From Chrysomallon squamiferum (Eukaryota; Mollusca; Gastropoda; Neomphalida; Peltospiridae), in the NCBI GenBank assembly GCA_012295275.1, contig CM022673.1, forward strand, positions 21,636,913 to 21,700,912: a stretch of DNA of 64,000 nucleotides, written 5' to 3'. Shown one piece after another: positions 16,301 through 26,711 of the stretch (position 1 is the first letter of the stretch; every line of letters starts with the position of its first letter). Both the position numbers and the translations under genes were made by a program. The notes beneath the pieces were generated by a model. That model worked only from the letters and a program-made list of their open reading frames with translations. It ran no database searches and was not told the DNA's origin.

Positions 16301-17307
16301 CCACATTTACCTCCGCCATGTTCCTCTGTGGAGAGTTCACATTTTTACAGCAATCCAGCTCTTCTGCCTAGCAGCGCTGTGGGTCGTGAAGAGCATCAAG
16401 ACAATCTCCATAGCCTTCCCCTTACTCGTGAGATTTCTGTTTTACTGCTTACACTGACTCCTTATTTCAAACGCTTATTGATGTTTTTAGTAAGTGTGTG
16501 GAAGCACGTGAACACAGATGATCAGACACTGGAGCTTAAACACGAACACACTTCGATTTTATTATTACTTTTACATTCAAGTTCGTGTGCTTTAAAGTAA
16601 ACCTGTTAAAAGCACAATATTCAATTTATTTGAACTGCGATTGTATTTGTCATGAATACAAATTTTACTTGTTTTCATACATTTCCTTATATATTAAAAA
16701 TGTTATCAAAGACAAGCTTTTCGTTTTAAAACATTTCCAGTTATATTTATTAGTTTGTTAATATTACTATTTTTTTCCTCCAAATCACGCAGAATATATG
16801 ATTTATTAGGTTCATTGAATTTAAATCTGTAAAAAGAAATTTCAACCTAATTAGAATCTAATGTATTTGATTATGAAAATTGCAGGTCGTCTTCACTGGA
16901 ATTGTGAGAAAATTACTGGAATGTTTCTTTACTCAGTACGAACTGAAATATTTAGACGACATCCTACCATCAATGAAAATGAAAAAGAACGATAAAGAAG
17001 ATACAGTAAGTGAAATGGTATTATATCCCGTTTTTCTTTATTTATAGATTACAATTAATACTTTTCGTTTTAATCTGAAGAGATTCTAAGTGAAATATAT
17101 ATATATATATATATATATATTATTTCATTTTTTTGTTTATTTTTTCAGAAGCCGATCAAAAAGGAGAATGGAAATCCAGTGTACCTCGGTGATGAGGACG
17201 TTGTGAGTGTGATAGGCGAGAAGAAACCCGCCTTTTACGTTGGAGGAAGTCAAGAATTTTCTAAAACTAACGCGTACACTAACAGCGCATTTGACACCAA
17301 GATGTGA
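2566..17307 (+). CDS. SLC4-family bicarbonate transporter, Na+-coupled type
   Basis: Plasma-membrane bicarbonate/carbonate transporter; 1072 aa from 21 coding segments: 2566-2647, 3099-3110, 6321-6404, 6846-7020, 7485-7645, 8442-8585, 9059-9159, 9513-9758, 9977-10123, 10481-10596, 10939-11113, 11340-11473, 12032-12614, 13000-13113, 13781-13948, 14960-15138, 15490-15562, 15845-15913, 16251-16427, 16886-17005, 17149-17307. All junctions are GT-AG and phases close to TGA. Residues about 1-420 form the cytoplasmic domain ([24 protein letters not shown]) and about 430-1000 the membrane domain. [13 protein letters not shown] (about 503-515) is the SLC4 signature. [21 protein letters not shown] and [14 protein letters not shown] match Na+-coupled carriers better than AE1-3 exchangers. 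The third extracellular loop has four Cys (610, 612, 674, 683), four N-X-T sequons and a Thr/Met-rich insert. The C terminus ends Thr-Lys-Met. Which paralogue (NBCe, NBCn, NDCBE) and whether transport is electrogenic cannot be settled; FIYES (Glu rather than Asp) resembles electroneutral members. Confidence 0.93.
2868..3060. repeat. (TTTA)n microsatellite in an SLC4 intron
   Basis: About 190 bp of ATTT/TTTA tetranucleotide, interrupted by TTTG and TTAG variants, lying just before the 12-nt microexon at 3099-3110. Confidence 0.95.
3452..3499. repeat. (TTG)n trinucleotide run
   Basis: About 16 TTG units follow a short ATT run in the large SLC4 intron (3111-6320). The rest of this 3.2-kb intron holds a poly-T tract (about 3910-3937) and the tetranucleotide and TA/GA arrays listed separately. 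I see no exon between 3111 and 6320. Confidence 0.9.
4168..4270. repeat. (AAAT/GATA/GACA)n tetranucleotide array
   Basis: A compound array within the SLC4 intron that grades from AAAT through GATA to GACA units. The Tyr/Leu-rich reverse-strand frame through it is a repeat artefact. Confidence 0.95.
5746..5836. repeat. (TA)n-(GA)n compound microsatellite
   Basis: A TA tract passes directly into a GA tract inside the SLC4 intron. A second TG/TA block lies at about 6059-6129. Confidence 0.96.
8886..9006. repeat. (AAAAT)n-(AAT)n-(AAC)n compound microsatellite
   Basis: Three repeat units of shrinking length follow one another without spacer: AAAAT, then AAT, then AAC. The block ends about 50 bp before the acceptor of the exon at 9059-9159. 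Confidence 0.95.
10299..10373. repeat. (GA)n microsatellite in an SLC4 intron
   Basis: Interrupted GA/GACA run in the intron between the exons at 9977-10123 and 10481-10596. A TTTG run (about 10138-10170) starts shortly after the preceding donor. Confidence 0.92.
11474..11519 (+). repeat. tandem 23-bp duplication containing a 5' splice site
   Basis: The 23 bp starting at the donor of the exon at 11340-11473 (11474-11496) are repeated exactly at 11497-11519, so there are two identical GTAAGT donors 23 nt apart. Use of the second would add 23 nt and place a TAA stop directly after Lys 526. Confidence 0.9.
13184..13735. repeat. minisatellite with mixed 33-bp and 27-bp units
   Basis: About 18-20 tandem copies built on the cores CCTATCT(T/A)AG and TATATTTAATAC. 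The proximal part uses mainly a 33-bp unit with an extra TCATAC, the distal part mainly a 27-bp unit without it. It fills most of the intron between the exons at 13000-13113 and 13781-13948 and ends about 45 bp before the acceptor. Confidence 0.95.
14354..14938. repeat. 39-bp minisatellite, about 15 copies
   Basis: Fifteen tandem units of exactly 39 bp (core TGTAGTAGATAAGGTTT) with scattered substitutions. Because 39 is a multiple of three and the core lacks stops in two of the frames, long open frames appear on both strands. These are artefacts. The array ends about 20 bp before the acceptor of the SLC4 exon at 14960-15138. Confidence 0.96.
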
Positions 17308-18194
17308 TCAGACTTGTGAGTAATGTGGCTATTCCATCGCTGCAGACTTTATCAATGTTACGTGGAATGAACAAATAAATAAAATACAACAACGTAACAT
17401 CCAGCAAGACTCGAGGAAAAAAACAACAACAAAAAACAAATAAAAAATAAAAAAAATATATCCATCGTTATGGAAGAGACAAATATACAGAAATTATCAT
17501 TCTAACTGTAACCAACGACTTCATTACGTTCCCTTACACACATATATTCATTATTTACTAAATATATTAACCAGGAAGAGAAACATTTATTTCACAAGAA
17601 TAATATTCGAAATATTGGAAGAAAGATTATGAACATGTGAGGAGTTTAAGAGCTAAACTGGGAGTAATAACGGCTGTGTCAAATTCTATTTCAGAATTCG
17701 ATACTTTGTCAACTGCCTCTAAAAACAACAAAATACGTAAATACATAAATAAGTAAATACATAAATAAGTAAATACACAAATAAGTAAATAAATGCTGAC
17801 TACCTGATCTGGAAGAGTTTTGCCCAACCTATTCAAGCTATGATTAGAATATAACATTTAGGAATTCTAAAAAAAAAAAAAATATATAGTTAAGTAAAAT
17901 AATCTAAAAATAATAATAATAATAATAAATAAAAATTTTGTTTTCGATATTTAATTTATGAAACAATTTATTTTGTGGAAGAGAACCAATGAAATAAATA
18001 AAAGCTGAACTCAAACCCATAATTAACGAGCATTTTAAAACAGAATAGATTTGTTTATTAGTCTTTTTCATTGTTCTTATTATTATTTATTTATTTATAT
18101 CTCTTCTTGTTTTTTCAAAAATTTGGAAAGGAAATTTAATAAATTTAGATTCTACCTCGTCTTTCAGCTTTTAACGCACACAGGTGACAATTTA

Positions 18195-18250
<56 letters not shown>

Positions 18251-18500
18251 TCAGTTTATGCTGTTGCTTTTATTTTTGAATGAACATTCAAAATTAACAA
18301 GTTCTTACCATGACTTATATTTTTATACAAGTTATATTATAATCATTTTCTGAATATATAAATTTTGAGATTTGCTTTAACAAACCACCAATATTTTGAT
18401 CGCATATTTTATTTATTGTTTTTAAATATCTAATGAGTGTTTCAGATTATTTGCGAATAGCTTAATAAATATATTATTAATTTATTACATAGGTTGCAGG

Positions 18501-18545
<45 letters not shown>

Positions 18546-18986
18546 CAAAAATAAAATACTGAGGTAATATTTAAAATAAACCCGTTTTAAAACTCTTTAG
18601 TCTGCAAGGGCAATTCTTTATATGACCGACTGTAACAGTATAATCATGGCAAGATAATATGTGTAAATAGATAAGAATATTGTAAATATAAGGAGTTTAA
18701 CTCACTGGAATACAGACATCTGCACAGAAGCAGCAATTGGAGAAATTAATTTTAACCAAAGTGCTAATATTTTGTATTATTATATTTTCTATGCATTGAC
18801 TAACATTTTAAAAAGTGCCTCAACACTTGTGTACGTAAATATGTATGCTATTGTAACAAATCAGAATAATTAAATAATAATGCAATTATTGTTTCATGAT
18901 AAATATTATTTTTAAAAATATATCTGTGATGTTTTCAGCTGGAGGTAGATTATATGTCTCTGAACAGTACTGGATTCGATAATAAA

Positions 18987-19038
<52 letters not shown>

Positions 19039-19070
19039 TTATATGAATTAACTTTTAAATTCTGTTACAA

Positions 19071-19122
<52 letters not shown>

Positions 19123-19159
19123 TTATTTTAAATGAATTAACTTTTAAATTCTGTTACAA

Positions 19160-19211
<52 letters not shown>

Positions 19212-20679
19212 TTAAAATAAGCAGTACATATATATTATCACATAGTTTTCAAAATGCAGTTTGTGTATGTATGAAAAGAAGATAATGTATTTGTATATAT
19301 TTATGTCACTTATTCAGAGAATAAAGATAATTTAAAAGAAAAAGAAAAGAAAAAACGGGTTGATTATTATTATTATTATTATTTAACTGTCGTTGTCCGT
19401 CTTTTTGTTATTATGTCCAAGTTATTTTTTGTTGTTGCTGCTACTGATACTGATGCTCTTTATCCATCCATCTATATATCTATTTTTCTCCATCTATCTA
19501 TCTGCATGTAAGTATGTAAATGTATAGATTTATGTATAATATATACATACACATACATACATACATAGTACATACGTATATTACATACATTTACTACATA
19601 CATTTACACATACACTATATATATATATTGACGGAGAAAAATAGTTAATATACACATATATATATATATACACACACATACACACACACACCCAACACAC
19701 ACACACACATACACACACAATTCAGTCACATCATTAAAATCAATATGTCATTTTTCTTCCTTTTGGTTTCATTCGTTCTATATTATGTATTTAAATGTAT
19801 GCAACGTAAAACAAAGTGTCACATATTCAAATAAATAAATAAATAGTGTCATAGTAAAATACATGACATGATGAACAGTATTACGAAATGTGTTAAAATA
19901 GTAGAAAAGGTGAACAGTGACAGATTAAAATTGACAGAGGAACAGACAGACACATATAGAGAGGCAAACAGCTAAACTCACAGAGAAATAGATTAAGGAT
20001 ATACTGTTTTATCTTGCAGGATAAGGATGTTTTGGAAGTTTAAAATATCAGTAATCGTATTTCCTGCAAGGAAAAATCGATGTAAATTTATATAATAATA
20101 ATTTTTAAAAAAAGTATTACACTTTAAACATTTTTTAAAATACCTTCTTTGGTAACAAATGAAAAACTGAACGCAAAATAGCTTTTTAAAGATAAGGCGA
20201 AAACATTTAAAAAGCTGCTGACGCATTATATTGGTACATTATGTATGTGTCATGATGTCTTATAACGATATAACGAACAGAAGTATGATCGAAAAAGAAA
20301 ACTCGACGAATGTTTCAGTAATAAAGAGTTATTATTGTTAATGAGTAATTTTTGATTTCTTTAAGATGATGATGATCAGTGTTATTTTATTATTGTTGTT
20401 ATTGTTGTACTAATAGCAGCAGCAGCAGCATAGTAGTAGTAGTAGTAGTAGTAGTACTAATGTTCGTATGTTGTTACTTGTTTTCTTGCTCTTCTTGTTA
20501 ATAAGGAATCTTCCACGAACTATTCTGCTTGACTACAAATATATTTAACTCTCCGGTATTTTGTAAAAAGAATTTGTAAATCATAATTTTTAATTATTTA
20601 AAAGGAAGTTCATTACAGATTTATTTATACCATTTTCCTGATATCTGATACATTCCTAAAACATTTCACTTTAATAATT

Positions 20680-20729
<50 letters not shown>

Positions 20730-20911
20730 CGATGATTATGATAATTAATTAATTAATTATCTTGGAAAATATAATATTAGAGAAGCAGTTGTCATCTTAA
20801 TATAATTTACCAATAGAGAAGAAATGACGTTTTATTAATACCTCGAAAATGGCAGGTGGAGCTGCGTTGATTCAGGCGATACTACGTAGGAAAAATACAA
20901 CATCCGTTTGG
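17308..20911. other. SLC4 3' UTR and intergenic region
   Basis: No coding sequence is recognisable between the SLC4 stop and the RPL27 leader. A candidate polyadenylation signal AATAAA lies at 17374-17379, about 70 nt after the stop, with others further on, so the transcript end is uncertain. The rest is AT-rich with many ATT, TA, AC and AAT runs (about 18196-18250, 18503-18530, 19670-19720, 20686-20727). Confidence 0.6.
18985..19212. repeat. (ATT)n array with a duplicated 89-bp composite unit
   Basis: Three ATT arrays are separated by two near-identical spacers (core ATGAATTAACTTTTAAATTC at about 19043 and 19132). The period is about 89 bp, so an ATT array and its flank were duplicated together. 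Confidence 0.9.
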
Positions 20912-20940
20912 CCTCTTTTTGTGACAAACTTCCTGGCTAA
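20912..20940 (+). promoter_or_regulatory. RPL27: probable 5'TOP leader exon of RPL27
   Basis: CCTCTTTTT (20912-20920) is a terminal-oligopyrimidine-like start. A short leader follows and ends at a GTGAGG donor at 20941. Joined to the acceptor at 22063 it would give a leader of about 31 nt before ATG (22066), typical of ribosomal protein mRNAs under mTOR/LARP1 control. An AAAATGGC motif about 65 bp upstream resembles a YY1 site. The exon is inferred from pattern only. Confidence 0.55.
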
Positions 20941-21571
20941 GTGAGGTGCGATATTTGGTGTGATTTTAATCGTATAGCATCTGCATGTCAGCAACATTAA
21001 TTATAATTATTTTGACTGTTTAACAGTTGCTACATATATATTTAAACATCTCTGATGATTATTTCGTATATTACATATTTATTTCAATAAAATAAATTCG
21101 TGGAACCGAGGTAATAGTGAACGAGAAGTATCTCCCTATTCATAACTTTTCCAAATTTAATCGCTCACTGTTACGTGCCAAAGACGTCTTATATTTGAAA
21201 GTAATACATTAAATGCAAGTAATTATCAGTATGTTGGAATTGACAGGTTTTCTGAAGTAAAAGAATCTGTGTAAAGACGTTAAACTATTTACTTGGTATT
21301 TCGATGATTTCCATTCAGCATTCCCAATTCAGCATTTCCCAAAGTTAAACATTCATAATCTCTCGTTACATTGTAAACTGATATCATCACTAATATAAAA
21401 TATAAATTATTTGCCATACCTAGTCACCATCGTTAGGGTTTTGAAGACATACACTTGATACAGTGGACGAGTGGTGTCCATGTAGTAGATGTACGTGTGA
21501 ATTTTGTAAATATTGAAACAATGAAACATACTTATAATACTATGAATCTTTGCACTGATTTGTTTACTGCA

Positions 21572-21602
<31 letters not shown>

Positions 21603-22065
21603 GTACTTGTCTATGGTGGTTGTGGCTTGTCAAACCAAAACAGCTGATAAGTTGCTGTCTGCATTTATCATCATACATGATAGTTCTCTTCACTGATTCA
21701 GTGACTGATTCATCATTCAGATGGTGAACATTAAACTGATAAAGATGTTGTTCATTTTTAAATGAAATGAGGCCTGTCTAGTTTTGCATTTTGTTCCTTT
21801 TTTACAATATGTTTACATTACTGGTTAAGATTTTATTATAACTGAATTTGTTTTATTTTTTTCACTGTTTTGATGGGCATCAGACTTTATTATGATTCAT
21901 ATTTGGAAACATTTGGCAGTTTTAATTCAATTGCATTTTTAGTTTCTAAATGTATTGATATAAGACAGTTGTTTAAATTGGCTGTTAAAGTTACTGTAAC
22001 CATGAAATTACTAACACTTAGCAGTAGCAGTCCAAAAGTAATTTTTTTATTTTTCCTTTTCAGCC

Positions 22066-25000
22066 ATGGGTAAGTTTATGAAATCGGGGAAGGTGGTTCT
22101 TGTGTTAGGTGGTCGGTTTGCAGGACGTAAGGCTGTTATTGTCAAGGTAAGTTCAGATAATTACAGGCTTGTTTGTTTTTTCAGCAAGATGATTACAAAG
22201 CAGTTGATAATTTTCAGTTTTTGACCTGTTTCTCCAGAAAAGTTTTTAAGCTAACCATAATAGAACATGGCATTGATATTCTAGTTAATTTGGTTATACG
22301 ATCCAAAGTATATTGTAATTTATAAAACTCATTACTAAATAGAATTTTTAGTCAGAACTGTTTACAGTGGCCGCTTCTTTTGTTTTGGTTAGTTGTTGGT
22401 GGAGATTTCATTCTGTTTTCATTATTACATTAAATAACAGTAAAAGTACATACATTTTACTAATTCATTAGTGCATAATTATTAAATATTACTCATACAA
22501 TTTTAATTAAATGTTCTTTATTCATTAAGCTAATACTTGTCTTAAATGTATAATTTTATGAACCATTAAAAAAAATGAATTGTTATAAAATTACTGCATT
22601 GTTTCTCATTCTAATAATTAGCTAAATCTTCACTTTTTTTAAAACTGTTAAGGAAGAACATCTGTTTTATATTGCTTAAATGTAATAAAAGCAACTTGTT
22701 TGATAATGATTTAAAAAATGGATTGTTTACATTGTACATGCACACTAAAGTGTTATATTTTAATGTTATTAATAAGAATTGTTTGGACTTTATTACAAAG
22801 AACTACGATGAAGGTACACAAGATAAAGCTTATAGCCATGCTCTTGTTGCTGGAATTGAAAGGTATCCTCGCAAGGTGACCAGGAAAATGGGAAAGAAGA
22901 AGATAAAGAACCGATCAAAAATAAAAACTTTCCTGAGAGTCTACAACTATAATCATCTGATGCCTACTAGGTAAGTTATTTTTACAATAACTTTAACCTT
23001 CAACAAAATAAATTTACAATTTTCACATAAACTGATGAAATATGTCAAATTCGGTACTCTAACAAGTTCACAAGCAGTAAAATAATATAAAAAAAACTGG
23101 GTTTATGAAATTAATTAGTGGAACAGCTTGATCATAAATAGCCTGACAGAAATTAAAACTTGTTAAAATGAATTGAACAATTCACAAGAATAACACTTAT
23201 CCTTTCATATATGTAGGAACCGGCAGGCCAATTTTTTTTTTACTTCAATTTCCCCAAAAAGATAGCACAAAACAAAAAGAATGAAAACACACAAAAAATT
23301 ATGACTCTATCTCCAGCAGTTAAAAAGATACATGCAAATTGGTACAACAGGTATTTGGTTGGTTTTCAACCCTATTTTGGCTAATTCGCAGAAAGGGCTA
23401 CTTTGGCCAACTGTAGTTTGAAAGTAATTGACGCAAAAAGCTGAAAATCAACGAGTGATGGGACACACTTGCTAAAGGAGCTCAATTTTTTTCAGACCTG
23501 TATGTTTGTATGTGTGTTTATAATAACATGCTAAACATGCCAAAAATCTTCAAAATGACACATGGCAAAATTACTAAAAATTCAAACACACTGTGGTTTC
23601 AGTTTTTGTCTTATTTGAAAATTCAACCAGTGCTGTGAACAGTTTGTCAAGATCTTTCAGATGACATACTTGAATCTAACAATTTAATAAAAACACATTT
23701 TTGTTTTTCTGCTAAGCCCATAAAAGAAATTACCTTTTCAATTTAAACAGAACAGAACAGCACAAATTTTATTTACATAAGCAGCTTTAATTATCACTAT
23801 TAAATAATTGGTAGTAATATGTTAACATACTGTGATGTGTATATATCATATATATATATATAAATGTTACTTAAAAGGTCTACAAGCATTTGATGTTTAA
23901 CCATAATCCTTTGTAATACATAAACTCAGCTAATCCTTGTAGTCAACTCCAGAAAGGTGTTGCAAGTATTAATTAGGGACAATAAAATTTATGTAATCAT
24001 GACACTAGAGGCAATTAAAGACACAGGTGTTATAAGTCTATCATTTGAAACAAACATAAAATAATTTTCTTAGCTTTGTACTTGCTGTGATTTGACAGCA
24101 AACAAAAGTTACCTATCTGACCATTGTTGAAATTTTCTCCGATAGAGCTTATCAACAAGCAAAAATAATGTTTTAAAACTGATCAATTTATGATTTTATA
24201 TTTTTAAAAAATTGATTAGATTTTTATTCAGCATTCCATCAATACCTCTGAATGTTTACGATTCTTAATTTGCCGTTTATCACAGAAATTTTGAAAGCAA
24301 AATAATCAACAGTTTTAAATGGAAGATAGTAATCGGCAAAACAATGTTAGTTTATTTCAGAACCCGATTTTGCTATGCACATGCTCTAATGTATATGCTA
24401 AAAGTAGGAACATTGAAGAAAAACAAATATTAAAAATATAAACAACATATAAATATAATCATTTTAAACAGCGTCATATCAAGATAGTTCAGTAAATGTT
24501 AAAATTTAATGTTGTCAGAGGGCAAAACAAAAATACAGGATTATAGCTATTATTTGAAGTACTTGTATTTAATGTGTGAATCTACATTTTAGGAATTGTT
24601 TAAAATAAAATGAATGCCGGCATTTCTTGTTTATATGAATCAGTCCATTTCACATCTATAAACTTCTCCCATTCATTTTGCAGATACTCTGTTGATGTTA
24701 ATTTGGAAAAGAATTTGGTAAACAAAGATGCCTTCAGAGATCCTGCTTTAAAGAAAAAAGCCAGACGAGAAGTGAAAGCAAAATTTGAAGAAAGGTAAAA
24801 TCAGTTTTAAGTTAACATTTACAGTGCACAGTACAAAGGTTTTTCCTTTATTATATTCATACCTCAAAATTTTATATTTGTATGAATTGTTTTCACAACA
24901 CAATTAAAGTGTGGTACACTTACAGTACATATTTATTTACTTTTAATCTACATCATACAGTTGAGGCAGTGTGTGGCAGAAGAATGCAGTGGTTTTGTGA

Positions 25001-25871
25001 TTTTTGATTTTTTGCCCATTTACGTCCCAGGCCATGTCTTTTTTTAGATCCGATACCTCAAGTTTCATTAAAAAAGTTATTTTTGATCAGTTAAAAATGC
25101 ATTTACTTGAACTGCCTATTTACGTTTGAGGTTTTAGGCCCTACCTAATGATAAAATATTACATGTGCAACTGATCCAGGTTACCTCCCTTCTATTATTT
25201 CATAGTGTTTTTTTTTGTCATAACTAGGTCACATTCATATAATAACTAATTTTCTAAGCCTGCTATTCAGCAGAATGTTCTGTTATGGAATGTGAAGTGG
25301 AAAGTGCTCATCTATTTTATTCTAATGAATTTTGGCACACTTGCACATTAGTTTCTGGTTGACATTTCTAGAGATTTTGGTGGTATTTTTGATTGATTTC
25401 ATTTTATAGAGAAGGATTGCTTAAAATGGAACACACTGACTTAAAAAAGAAAAATTAACAAGTGTGTGAACAAAAGAACTGTAGCATTGTCAACATAGGG
25501 TTCATTAAACTTGTTTACTTTAGCTATTCTAAAACTTAAAATTTAGTGCCTCACATTGCCTTAATGTATTTCAGAACTGATTTGGAACACCTTTCTAGCA
25601 TTTTCCATTCGATGGTGTTCTATTATGTAATATTATTTTACACATGACTTTAAAATATTCTGAAAGGTGAAGTAGCACACGTTTGGATAAATCTGAACAA
25701 ACAAGTAAATATTGTCTTTGAATTTCACTTAAACGCTGAACTTTTGTTTATTGATGCAACTTTGAGTTAGTGTTGTTAAAGTAGTGTAGCAGCATTTTAA
25801 ATATATTTATTTTATCTTTCAGATACAAGAGTGGCAAAAACAGATGGTTCTTTCAGAAGTTGAGGTTCTAG
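22066..25871 (+). CDS. RPL27: 60S ribosomal protein eL27
   Basis: Structural protein of the large ribosomal subunit. Coding segments 22066-22146, 22801-22970, 24684-24794 and 25823-25871 join in frame to 136 aa, the same length as the human protein as I recall it. It starts [17 protein letters not shown], a KOW-type N terminus. It then carries [61 protein letters not shown] and the conserved end [11 protein letters not shown]. The first coding acceptor (22063) sits two bases before ATG, so the leader is spliced from upstream. The acceptor at 22800 has a weak pyrimidine tract but is fixed by homology. The introns make this a genuine gene and not a retrocopy. No snoRNA could be supported in introns 22147-22800, 22971-24683 or 24795-25822. 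Confidence 0.97.
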
Positions 25872-25881
25872 TGTACAAGAC

Positions 25882-25887
25882 AATAAA
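25882..25887 (+). terminator. RPL27: RPL27 polyadenylation signal
   Basis: AATAAA lies 11 nt after the RPL27 stop codon. It fits the very short 3' UTRs usual for ribosomal protein genes. Confidence 0.7.
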
Positions 25888-26493
25888 ATAAAATTAAAAA
25901 AATTAAAAAAAAACAAAAAATTTACAAAATTGTTATTTTTGTTATTAATGTTTTGGTTTTCTGAAAACTAGTTAAATTTCAGTGAACCACTTTTTTTTTA
26001 TGCTTGTTAACAAAGCTAAATTGTATAACTGGTTTTAAAAATATTTCACTGATTTTAATATTTTATAATTTGAATAGTGTCATGTTAAAAATCATTTGAT
26101 GTTCACTGGAGTATTTCTTAACCAAGACTTAGTATTCTTTCCTGTAAAATATTCTGTGCTTCTAATTGATGGTACAGCAAAGCTATTACCTTGTGATTTA
26201 AAGTATCCACTGAAATCATAATCTGAAATAAAGTCAGCCTTTTGAAGATACAGTATGCTGATTTTAAGGGACAGTCTTAATCTTCAGGAATTCTGTTTGT
26301 GAAGGTACACACCTCAAAAAAAGAATTGAAACATGATGGACATAATTCCCTTTTGTTAACATAAAAAAATTTACTACTAGTACATTTTTCTTTTTTTTAT
26401 AACAAATGGTTACATTTATTTTTGGCTTTTTAAAAAATAGAGTAGCCCATTTCATGAACCTCTCCAAACCAAACATCTTTTTGTATGTGTGTA

Positions 26494-26711
26494 CAGTGGT
26501 ACCTTGAGCTACGAGTGCTCCAACTTCAGTTTTTTTAGTTATGAGCAGCTGCCTGGTTTATTTTTGGCTTTGAGTTACAAGCAAGCTTCAGATATGCCAC
26601 CACTAGTTGGTGCACCGAACAACAGCATCCCGTGTCCTGTGGTTTTTGGGGGGCTGGAACAGATTAATGGTATTTCAATCAATTTCTCTTGGCAAAGTCA
26701 AGGTACCATTG
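26494..26711. mobile_element. pogo/Tigger-like MITE, about 218 bp
   Basis: The ends are inverted repeats: CAGTGGTACCTTGA on the left and TCAAGGTACCATTG on the right, matching at 13 of 14 positions. A TA dinucleotide precedes the left end; the right flank reads TG where TA is expected. There is no transposase coding region. This end type is found in Tc1/mariner-pogo superfamily elements. A TA microsatellite starts just outside the right end. Confidence 0.75.

Noticed and set aside
23020-23150. Possible C/D-box snoRNA in an RPL27 intron (CTGATGA ... CTGA)
   Set aside because: Box spacing is over 110 nt, there is no terminal stem or clear C'/D' pair, and such motifs are common by chance in AT-rich DNA.
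23215-23500. GC-richer stretch in an RPL27 intron, possibly a transposon fragment
   Set aside because: No inverted ends, target duplication or second copy could be found by eye.
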